Shown piece after piece: positions 47,190 to 55,145 of a stretch of DNA of 64,000 nt (the first letter of the stretch is position 1; each line of letters begins with the position of its first letter). Under the pieces are notes generated by a model. That model had not been told where the DNA came from, did no database searches, and saw only the letters and a program-made list of their open reading frames with translations. A program made the translations under genes and the position numbers. Location of the stretch: positions 366,903 through 430,902 of the forward strand of contig JBFMDH010000001.1 of NCBI GenBank assembly GCA_040754075.1, read 5' to 3'. This stretch comes from Acidobacteriota bacterium. Its GTDB lineage: Bacteria; Acidobacteriota; Blastocatellia; UBA7656.

Positions 47190-47865
47190 CAATCAATCCA
47201 TCGCGCAGGCGAATTACCCGTTTAGCAAAGCGCGCGGCTTCTTCCGAATGCGTTGCCAGAATAAAAGTTACCTTGAGGTCGCGATTGATTTCCGCGAGCA
47301 ATTGCATGACCTGTTCGCTGTTTTTGCTGTCGAGGTTGCCGGTCGGTTCATCTGCCAGAACAATTTGGGGATTGGCAATCAGGGCGCGGGCAATTGCCGC
47401 GCGCTGCATCTCGCCACCCGATAATTCTGCGGGATAATGCGTAGCGCGCTGCGCCATACCGACACGGGTGAGCAATTCTTGAGCGCGCCGGTTGGCGTCG
47501 CCTTCGTTTGCGCCATCGAGCATCAATGGCAAGGCGATGTTTTCCAGGACGGTCAAGGTCGGTAACAGATTGAAGAATTGAAAGACAAAGCCGATTTTTT
47601 TGCGGCGAATGGCGGTCATCGCTTCTTCGTTTAATGAATCGAGTTGGATGCCATCAAGCGACACGGTGCCGCGAGTCGGGCGGTCGATGCCGCCGAGTAT
47701 GTGCAGCAAGGTCGATTTACCGCAACCCGATGGTCCCATCAAGGCGATAAAATCGCCGACTTCGGCTGTGAGACTCACGCCTTTCAGCGCCGCTACTCCA
47801 CCGCGCGCCCCTTCATATATTTTTTCTATATTCGAGACCGTTAAAATAACCAAGTCGATTCTCAC
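47167..47865 (-). CDS. LolD/MacB-type ABC transporter ATPase
   Basis: 232 aa from GTG 47865 (a TTG about 11 nt further in is a possible alternative). Walker A GPSGCGKST, Q-loop FQFFNLLPTLTV, signature LSGGEMQR, Walker B IVLADEPTGNLDS and switch His in ATHSEEAA are intact. The family powers lipoprotein or lipid release and MacB-like export. The C-terminal SVVGNR and stop come from a heptamer array, so the native end was probably near RDGLIE. The permease gene follows on the same strand after the array. Confidence 0.92.
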   Translation of the reverse strand: MRIDLVILTVSNIEKIYEGARGGVAALKGVSLTAEVGDFIALMGPSGCGKSTLLHILGGIDRPTRGTVSLDGIQLDSLNEEAMTAIRRKKIGFVFQFFNLLPTLTVLENIALPLMLDGANEGDANRRAQELLTRVGMAQRATHYPAELSGGEMQRAAIARALIANPQIVLADEPTGNLDSKNSEQVMQLLAEINRDLKVTFILATHSEEAARFAKRVIRLRDGLIESVVGNR

Positions 47866-48172
47866 CTGCTTTGAATTAAAAACGAAGTATTACGTCCGTT
47901 ACGACAACAGGCAAGGCAAGGTGAGAAACCAGGCTGAATGGTTTGTTTTAGCAATGAGATTGATTGCCCATCGATGTGCATACACCGGGCGCGACAAGGA
48001 TGTCCCGGTGATCTGAAAAGACTATCGTAAATGCGCGATTTGTAGTTGAATCGGCTGGTGAAATGCAATGGATATTCACGAGAAAGTTTTTCCGGTATTT
48101 AGGTTTTACATCTCGGCGGCGTCAGATTAAAATAGCCGCCGCTTCAGAAATCACCTCAAGGCAGAAACCACC
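47866..48172. other. Divergent intergenic region, no gene seen
   Basis: 307 bp between the minus-strand ABC operon and the plus-strand acyl-CoA synthetase gene must hold both promoters. No clear -35/-10 pair, hairpin or repeat was found. AAGGCAG about 8 nt before ATG 48173 is a weak ribosome binding site. Confidence 0.4.
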
Positions 48173-49987
48173 ATGGAACATGCAACGCCAAAGACACTGA
48201 TTGAATTGTTGAAACAGGCGACCAAAGCGCAATCGAAAAAAGCGGTTCTTCGTTACAAACAGGATAAAAAATGGATTGGCATAACCGGCGAAGAGATGTT
48301 CGAGCGGGTTCGCGATCTGGCGCTTGGTCTTTATGACCTCGGCATTCGCAAATGGGATAGAGTGGCGGTGCTTGCCGAAAGCGGCCCGATGTGGACGATG
48401 AGCGATTATGCGATTTTATCAACCGGCGCGATTAATGTGCCGATTTACCCGACCCAACCGGTTCATCAAGTCGAATACATCCTCCGCGAATCGCAACCCA
48501 AATTGATGTTCATCTCGAACTTGAAACAGATGAAGCGCGTCGCTGCAGCCTTAAAGAAATTTCCTGACCTGCGCATTGTGCCGTTTCAACCCATAGATGA
48601 TGGCGAACACATCATTCCGGTTGAAAGCGTCGAAGCCGCTGGCGCAAAACTCCGACAAGAAAAGCCCGGACTGTTTGATGCCATTTCAACTGACGTGCAG
48701 GGCAAAGACCTGGCTTCGATTATTTATACTTCGGGAACCACAGGTGAACCCAAAGGCGCATTGCTTACGCACACCAACATCGTTTTCAATGCGATTACCG
48801 CAGGAAAATTATTTAACCTGAAAAACGATGATGTGATGCTGTCATTTTTACCGCTTTCGCATATTTTTGAGCGCACGGTTTTGTACCTGTGTTTGTATTA
48901 TGGGGTACAGATAAATTATGCAGGGGGGATTGAAACGGTGGCGAATGACATCAAAGAAGTGCGACCGACGTTGATGTCAACGGTGCCGCGATTGATGGAA
49001 AAAATCTTTGCGCGAATGCAAAAGACGGCAGCCGATGCCGGTGGTTTCAAAAAGAAAACCTTTGACTGGGCGATGGCAATCGCCAAAGATTCTGCGCCCT
49101 ACCTGGCTGAAAATAAATCGCTGCCACTCACGCTTTCATTAAAACGCAAAATCGCGGATAAACTGGTCTTCAAAAAATTGCGCGATGCGCTTGGTGGACG
49201 CATGCATCAACTGGTGTCGGGCGGTGCGGCATTGCCGCCGGACATCGCGCAGGTCTTTATCGGCGCGGGGGTTCCGGTTTTACAGGGCTATGGACTCACG
49301 GAAACCTCGCCGGTCATTGCGGTCAATTCGCTCAAGCATAATCGCATCGGTTCGGTCGGGCATCCGTTGCCGAATGTTGAAGTGAAGATTGCCGAAGATG
49401 GCGAAATCCTGACGCGCGGCGACCTGGTGTTTCAAGGCTATTTCAACAAACCCGAAGAGAGCGCCGCCGTTTTCACTGAAGGCGCGGAGAGCCAACGCTG
49501 GTTTAAAACCGGCGACATCGGCAAACTCGATAAAGACGGATTTCTTTACATCACCGACCGCAAAAAGGATTTGATTAAAACTTCGGCGGGCAAATACGTC
49601 GCGCCGCAAATGATTGAAGGACTGTTTGCGCAAAGCGAATATATCGAACAATCAATCGTGATTGGCGACAAACGCAAATATGTTGCAGCGTTGATTGTCC
49701 CTGAATTTGAACGCCTGAAAGATTGGGCGAAAGAGCAGGGCATTGATACCAAAAACAAAGAAACGTTGATTGAAGACAAGCGCATCGTTGATTTAGTGAA
49801 GCAGGAAGTCAACCGTTTAACCAGAGGACTCGCGGATTACGAAAAGGTCAAACGCATCGCGCTACTTGCCAAAGAGTTCACCATTGATGGCGGCGAATTG
49901 ACGGCGACTTTAAAAGTGCGCCGCCGCTTTGTCGAAGATAAATATCAACATGTTATCGAAACGCTCTACCCGACGGGCAGTGAATAA
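48173..49987 (+). CDS. Long-chain fatty acid-CoA ligase (AMP-binding)
   Basis: 604 aa. The P-loop-like A3 motif is YTSGTTGEPKGALLTH; also seen are FLPLSHIFERT, the A5 motif QGYGLTETSPV, A7 WFKTGDIG and A8 ITDRKKDLIKTSAGKYV. Length and motifs fit the FadD15-like long-chain ligases, which activate fatty acids to acyl-CoA through acyl-AMP. It is monocistronic, with convergent neighbour downstream. Confidence 0.92.
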   Translation: MEHATPKTLIELLKQATKAQSKKAVLRYKQDKKWIGITGEEMFERVRDLALGLYDLGIRKWDRVAVLAESGPMWTMSDYAILSTGAINVPIYPTQPVHQVEYILRESQPKLMFISNLKQMKRVAAALKKFPDLRIVPFQPIDDGEHIIPVESVEAAGAKLRQEKPGLFDAISTDVQGKDLASIIYTSGTTGEPKGALLTHTNIVFNAITAGKLFNLKNDDVMLSFLPLSHIFERTVLYLCLYYGVQINYAGGIETVANDIKEVRPTLMSTVPRLMEKIFARMQKTAADAGGFKKKTFDWAMAIAKDSAPYLAENKSLPLTLSLKRKIADKLVFKKLRDALGGRMHQLVSGGAALPPDIAQVFIGAGVPVLQGYGLTETSPVIAVNSLKHNRIGSVGHPLPNVEVKIAEDGEILTRGDLVFQGYFNKPEESAAVFTEGAESQRWFKTGDIGKLDKDGFLYITDRKKDLIKTSAGKYVAPQMIEGLFAQSEYIEQSIVIGDKRKYVAALIVPEFERLKDWAKEQGIDTKNKETLIEDKRIVDLVKQEVNRLTRGLADYEKVKRIALLAKEFTIDGGELTATLKVRRRFVEDKYQHVIETLYPTGSE

Positions 49988-50196
49988 ATCTGCCTGGAAG
50001 GATAAAGGGCTTTTGTCCTGTCCAACTAATCAAGGTTGATTCCGGGTTATGCCGGTTCCAACTTTGACCTGTGCTTTTCGCCACCAACCTTTTGTGGCAG
50101 ACAATCCGGGCTGTCCCCGCAATTGCTCAATAGTTCTTGCCATCTGGACTGTCAATATTGCCTGCCAGGTTCCGCGCACCGGACAGCTTGATAAAG

Positions 50197-50658
50197 CTAA
50201 GGCGTGGCAATAACCATGGGAAAATCTCTTTCCAAACCTTCTTGAACGGTTATCAGTGATGAAGCAAGCAGCGGCGCTTTCTTTTTCAGGTAGGTGATTG
50301 CCGTATCAGATGAACGGAGCGCAGCGAGCAACAGGTTCATATGGGAATCTAATGCCCATATAGTAGATTTCTCCTTGTTCTTTCCGACGGCTCTGTCAAT
50401 AAACCCCTGGGGTTTGGCGCGTTTCAAAACGATTTTCTGATAGTGGGCAATCAGGATAGACGTATCGCGTGCAGGTCTGCCGGTCACTGTGATGGGACCT
50501 TTGATGGGCTTACTTTTCTTTAATCTGTTGTCGTTCGTATAAACGAACTCAAGCATCAATTGGACGGTTAAAAGGTCGTCCCAATCGCCGCTCTTACCGA
50601 CTCGATGGGTTACATTGACGAAACGGTCGCCGCTGTTATCTTGGTCAACAAATGCCAT
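50197..50658 (-). CDS. Small protein with a peptidoglycan-binding-like helical pattern
   Basis: 153 aa with AAGGAG 7 nt before the ATG. Not firmly recognised. The part VGKSGDWDDLLTVQLMLEFV ... PITVTGRPARDTSILIAHYQ ... PQGFIDRAVG has the order V(Q/T)xLL, xLxVDGxxGPxT, Ixx(F/Y)Q, DGxV seen in PG_binding_1-type repeats and related tail-associated proteins. There is no signal peptide. It may be a cargo or effector accessory or a solitary phage-derived protein; nothing nearby supports either. Confidence 0.6.
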   Translation of the reverse strand: MAFVDQDNSGDRFVNVTHRVGKSGDWDDLLTVQLMLEFVYTNDNRLKKSKPIKGPITVTGRPARDTSILIAHYQKIVLKRAKPQGFIDRAVGKNKEKSTIWALDSHMNLLLAALRSSDTAITYLKKKAPLLASSLITVQEGLERDFPMVIATP

Positions 50659-50883
50659 ACTAAATCTCCTTCTGGGTTATTAGTGCAACCCACTTGGTAA
50701 ATTTTTATTGAATCGCTCAAAGTCATAGCCGCTAGTTATTTCTCCATCGGGCGAGATGGCACTCGCCTGATTACTTAACAAAGCCTCACCAACTGTTGGT
50801 TTATGGCTCAGCTATTGCGCCACCAACGCGCATAGACTAGGAAATTTTTTCAGGCAATGTAACTGGGTATTTACACAGGTCGG

Positions 50884-51639
50884 TTAAACTAACTTATTGC
50901 GAAGCGCCTTAGCGACGGCTTCGGTTTTCGAGTGGACTTGCAGTTTGCTGTAGATGTTTTGCAGATGAAAAGAGACGGTGCTGACGCTGATGTTAAGTTT
51001 TGCGGCAGCCGTTTTATAACTGTGACCTTCAATGATGAGTTTTAATAATTCGCTCTCTTGCGGGGTCAATTGATGCGAAGCTTTTTCAGGAGGCCGGAAT
51101 TCGCGAAACAGTTTGACGACGCGCCGCGCAATATCGGGTGACATCGGCGCGCCACCCGATGCCACTTCTTTCAAACTTTCCAGCAAGCGTGCCGGTGGCG
51201 TATTTTTTAACAAATAACCCGAAGCCCCCGCGCAAAGCGCATCGAATACCTTTTCGTCATTGTCATAAACCGTAAGCGCCACGATGGGCAAATCGGCAAA
51301 GCGATTTTTCAAAATGCGAATGCCTTCAATGCCGCTCATACCCGGAAGTCCTATATCGGTTAGCACCACATCGGGCGGACTGTTTTTAATCGACCGCAAA
51401 GCCTCTTCCATGGTGCGAAAGGACGCCGTACAACGAAGTCCCGGCGAGCCGTTGATTAACATTGCCAAGCCTTCGCGCACATCGCGCAGGTCTTCGATGA
51501 GTATGACATTGATGTCAGATTCGCTTGGCAACAATCGGATTTTCCTCTTTTCAGGAGTTATCGTTTGCAGTGTATATCGAAATCCTGACTTCGTCACCTG
51601 TGTGTTTAGATAGGTCGGATAAAATATTTTCACCGGCAT
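50884..51639 (-). CDS. NarL/FixJ-type response regulator
   Basis: 251 aa from ATG 51639. The receiver domain starts near residue 42 (NVILIEDLRDVREGL), with phosphoacceptor Asp in DVVLTDIGLPGMSG, Thr in ALTVYD and Lys in YLLKNTPP. The LuxR helix-turn-helix is LTPQESELLKLIIEGHSYKTAAAKLNISVSTVSFHLQNIYSKL (about 190-235). The first 35 residues are unusual; a TTG at about 51534 with AGAGG upstream would give a typical N-terminus. It follows the histidine kinase gene by 3 nt and is its obvious partner. Confidence 0.88.
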   Translation of the reverse strand: MPVKIFYPTYLNTQVTKSGFRYTLQTITPEKRKIRLLPSESDINVILIEDLRDVREGLAMLINGSPGLRCTASFRTMEEALRSIKNSPPDVVLTDIGLPGMSGIEGIRILKNRFADLPIVALTVYDNDEKVFDALCAGASGYLLKNTPPARLLESLKEVASGGAPMSPDIARRVVKLFREFRPPEKASHQLTPQESELLKLIIEGHSYKTAAAKLNISVSTVSFHLQNIYSKLQVHSKTEAVAKALRNKLV

Positions 51640-51642
51640 GGA

Positions 51643-54600
51643 TTAACGCGGAATGGTTAGCGTGATGGTGGTTCCTTTGCCACAGGTTGAAGCGATGTGG
51701 AGATTGCCGCCTAAACTTTCGGCGCGACGACGCATATTGATCAGTCCGTGCCCATCGCTTGATTCATTGATTGCAAAGCCTCGCCCATCATCTTCAAGGA
51801 TTAAAACAAATTGATGGCGTTCGCTGCGAAAGTTGATGTTGATACGCTGACAAGCGGAATGGCGCACCGCATTATTGAGCGCCTCTTTAAAAATCAAAAA
51901 TAGATCACGGCGAATCTCTGACCCCAGTTTGATGTTAGCTTCACTTTCGGGAGCTTGAAAATTACAAGCGATGCCACGCGAAGGCAACAGGTCTTCTGCG
52001 AGTCGCCGCATTCGTCCGATTAAATCAAACAGGCTGTCTTTTCTGGGATTGATTGCCCAGACGATGTCGCTCATTGAGGAAACCGATTCGCGCGAAATGT
52101 GGGCGATAGCAGAGAGCGGATTTTCCAAAGCCCTTGCTCCGGGGCTTAACTGCGCGTTGGCGACTTCGCTCAAAATCGCAATCCGGGTTAAGTTCGCGCC
52201 GATGTCGTCGTGTAAATCGGCGGCGATGCGCGTGCGCACACGTTCTAACTCCAGCAGCCGATTGACGCGATAACGGATGAGCGTGTAAATCAATAGACCG
52301 AGCATCAATGCCGCAAGCGTCAAAAACCACCAGCGTTGCCAGACGGGCGAAAGCACACGAAATTCAATCGTGGCGGGCGTTGGGCTAACCAGACCATCAG
52401 AGTTGATGGCGCGCACCAGAAAGCGATAATCGCCTGGTTTAAGGCTCGCATAATTTACTGTGCGTTGGGTGGTGAGGGGTTGCCAATCGTTATTTGCGCC
52501 TTCGAGTTTGTATTGATACTGAACCAAATCGCCCGCTGCAAAGGTGAGACTGCCGAATCCGATTTCAAGTTGATTGCGATTGGGAGCAAGTTCAAGCCCG
52601 CTCATCGCCGTTTCGCCGATTTCTGAAATCCGCCGTACTTCTCCAAAAACCTTAATTTCATTGATAAAAATCGGCGGAACGGTTTGCGCAGACGGGGATT
52701 GCGGCAACAAACGTGATACCCCCGTGCTTGTGCCGAACCAAAATGCGCCGCTGCGGTCACGGTAGATCATATTGACCTGGTCGTTTGCCAAACCATCACT
52801 TGAGGTAAAGCGTTTTACATTGCCGGTATCGAAATTGATGTAATTCAAGCCGCGATTGGTCGCCACATAAAATTGATTGGGTCGGTCTTCGGCAAGACAA
52901 AGCACCGTATCGCTTGCCAGTCCGTTTGCGGTTGTGTAGCGAGTGATTTGCAGAATGTCTGCCGAAGGATTTTCAATTTTGCTTAACCCACTTTCAGTGC
53001 CGACTACCCAGAGCCGCCCTTGCGAGTCGGAAAGGAGTTGGCGGATTTCGCCTGAAGGCAGGCCATCTGCTGCCGTAAATGAGGTGAACCGCCCGTTGGC
53101 ATAGCGCGCAATGCCGCCCAGAACAAAGCCTACCCACAGGTTGCCTGCATGGTCTTCGCGCATCGTTACAGGGAAATTTCCGGCAGGTAAGCCATCTGCT
53201 TCCGAGAAAATTTGGAATTTGCCGCTGGTTCGTTGCCAGCGGGCGATTTGCGTTTTACCGCCAATGGCTATCCATAAATCTCCGCTCTTGTCTTCGTAAG
53301 CGCTGACCAGATAATTGACCGGCAATCCGTCTTTGACGGTGTAATGCGCGATAGGCGGTGTATTGAATAGTTCTTCCAATCGAGCGGTTTTGGCGAAACG
53401 ATACAGTCCGTTTAGCGTCGGCCACCACCATTCGCCTTGATGGTCTTGAAAGGGCAGTTGTCGAAGGTATTCAAAAGAAGATACGCCATAAGGGCGCGGC
53501 TTTACCTGTCGCGACACAAACCGGCGACCATCGAATTTGTCAAAAAACATGGTCTGCGAATTCAGCAGGGTACAGACACCGATTTCACCGCTATGGGTTT
53601 CGCTGATGAAATGGACATCGCGAAAACCCAAACCATCGGCTTCCGTATAGGTGGTAAAACCGTTATGCGCCAGTTGAACGGCTCCATGCGCCGTGCCAAT
53701 CCACAAATTGCCGCTGCGGTCTTCATTGAAAGACCAGACGCGCAAATCGCGCAGATTTTCGGAACCAAGCCATTTGCGAAAACGCTTTTCCCCTTTGAGA
53801 AATTCATAAACGCCGCAATCGGCTCCCGTCCACAATCTGCCGTCTTGTCCTGTAAACACGGCATTCAATGGCGCGCAAGCGATTCCGTCTGTCACTCCAA
53901 AATGTTTGATAACCGGCGAAGACGTTGAAGCGGAGGTTTGCGAAATTTGCCAAAGCCCTGAACGCGCGCCTGCCCAAATGTGTTGTTGACTGTCAATGGT
54001 TATTGCCATCGAATTCTGAATCGATAGATATCCATTGCCAATCAATGTCTCGGTTCGACCATCAGCAAAGAGGCGAAAAATATGGTTGCGCGAGGCTATC
54101 CACAATGTGCCCGCTTGATCTGCAAGAATGCCGCGAATCCGATGGTCTTCCGGGTCAGAGCTACGAATACCAAGATCAATCGGTCGAAACGTCAGTTGTC
54201 GATTGCTGATTTCGATGCGGTATAACCCGCGACGCGTGCCGCACCAGATGCGCCCAGCCGGGTCTTCATATAAAACTTTGATGGTTGCTGCGCGTTCATC
54301 CACATTCGGGCGATAGACTGAAAACATTGGTCGGGTATTTGCAAAGTCGGTGATTTTCTCCTGTGGCAAAGGGACGCCTTGCGGGTCAAACAGACAAAGC
54401 CCTGCGCCGGTAGCGACCAAAAAAACTCCCTCACGAGTTTCCAGAAAATCGTCTACCCAGTTGATTGGCAAACCTTGTTGAGTGGTGTAATTGGTAAAGC
54501 GGTAGCCATCGAAACGCGAGAGTCCATCTTCCGTACAGAACCACATAAAGCCTCGCGAGTCGCGAACGATACGGCTGATTTTATTGCTGACCAATCCTTC

Positions 54601-54720
54601 GGCGGTGGTGTAAACCCTGATAGGTAATTGTTCGGCGCGGGTTTCAATGACAAGCAACAACAGTAAACCGATTAGCAAAATGAAAAAGCGGTAACCGACT
54701 GTTTTCTCTCTGGTTCTCAA
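51643..54720 (-). CDS. Two-component propeller histidine kinase
   Basis: About 1025 aa if started at TTG 54720 (GAGG upstream, giving a normal signal anchor); the frame opens further to TTG 54774. A periplasmic sensor of some 14 two-component-propeller repeats (LWIGTAHGAVQLA, LWVGFVLGGIARY and similar) forms two seven-bladed propellers. A Y_Y_Y domain (FAAGDLVQYQYKLEG), one membrane helix (WWFLTLAALMLGLLIYTLI) and a HisKA_3 domain with phospho-His in ADLHDDIGANL follow, then an HATPase (DDGRGF, GHGLINM, GKGTTITL). This architecture often senses polysaccharide breakdown products, but it has no attached regulator; the NarL-type protein next door fills that role. Confidence 0.92.
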   Translation of the reverse strand: MRTREKTVGYRFFILLIGLLLLLVIETRAEQLPIRVYTTAEGLVSNKISRIVRDSRGFMWFCTEDGLSRFDGYRFTNYTTQQGLPINWVDDFLETREGVFLVATGAGLCLFDPQGVPLPQEKITDFANTRPMFSVYRPNVDERAATIKVLYEDPAGRIWCGTRRGLYRIEISNRQLTFRPIDLGIRSSDPEDHRIRGILADQAGTLWIASRNHIFRLFADGRTETLIGNGYLSIQNSMAITIDSQQHIWAGARSGLWQISQTSASTSSPVIKHFGVTDGIACAPLNAVFTGQDGRLWTGADCGVYEFLKGEKRFRKWLGSENLRDLRVWSFNEDRSGNLWIGTAHGAVQLAHNGFTTYTEADGLGFRDVHFISETHSGEIGVCTLLNSQTMFFDKFDGRRFVSRQVKPRPYGVSSFEYLRQLPFQDHQGEWWWPTLNGLYRFAKTARLEELFNTPPIAHYTVKDGLPVNYLVSAYEDKSGDLWIAIGGKTQIARWQRTSGKFQIFSEADGLPAGNFPVTMREDHAGNLWVGFVLGGIARYANGRFTSFTAADGLPSGEIRQLLSDSQGRLWVVGTESGLSKIENPSADILQITRYTTANGLASDTVLCLAEDRPNQFYVATNRGLNYINFDTGNVKRFTSSDGLANDQVNMIYRDRSGAFWFGTSTGVSRLLPQSPSAQTVPPIFINEIKVFGEVRRISEIGETAMSGLELAPNRNQLEIGFGSLTFAAGDLVQYQYKLEGANNDWQPLTTQRTVNYASLKPGDYRFLVRAINSDGLVSPTPATIEFRVLSPVWQRWWFLTLAALMLGLLIYTLIRYRVNRLLELERVRTRIAADLHDDIGANLTRIAILSEVANAQLSPGARALENPLSAIAHISRESVSSMSDIVWAINPRKDSLFDLIGRMRRLAEDLLPSRGIACNFQAPESEANIKLGSEIRRDLFLIFKEALNNAVRHSACQRININFRSERHQFVLILEDDGRGFAINESSDGHGLINMRRRAESLGGNLHIASTCGKGTTITLTIPR

Positions 54721-54774
54721 ACTTTTCCGTACCTCAACAATTATTATCGAGTTTAGCAGAATATGATAATGCAA

Positions 54775-55145
54775 CGATTCTAAAGGTAACTGTGCGGGGA
54801 TTCAATTGACCGCCTTACGAATAAAAAATCCGCACTTTGTTATTAACGTCATCACCGTAAGCCGGGTGATTTAACATCAATACTTCAAACAATCGAAATC
54901 GCCCTCATCATCTTTCCCCTCAATATAGCAATAGACAATTCACCGGTCTGTATCTGTTCAGATGAAGATTATTTTTTGTTTTGTGGCGTATCGGCTGAAT
55001 TTATTGAATGCAAACGGACACCCTGGAAAGTGACGTTGCATTCTCTGCTTTTCATTCCTGAAATCTCTTGCTACCTTTTGTCAGTACAGATTCAAATCGG
55101 TCGTCGCTGGGGCGACAATTGAATCCCATTTTCGGAGCGCTTTGA
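54775..55145. other. Divergent intergenic region between kinase genes
   Basis: 371 bp with no supported gene. It must hold promoters for the histidine kinase (minus) and the Ser/Thr kinase (plus). Only weak promoter-like hexamers (TTGACC near 54806) were found. A short stem GTCG/CGAC lies near 55102-55115. CGGAG 9 nt before ATG 55146 is the ribosome binding site. Confidence 0.4.

Noticed and set aside
50659-50883. Riboswitch or leader RNA between the small PG-binding-like gene and the response regulator
   Set aside because: Only a short GGGTT/AACCC stem near the start site; no conserved riboswitch core seen.
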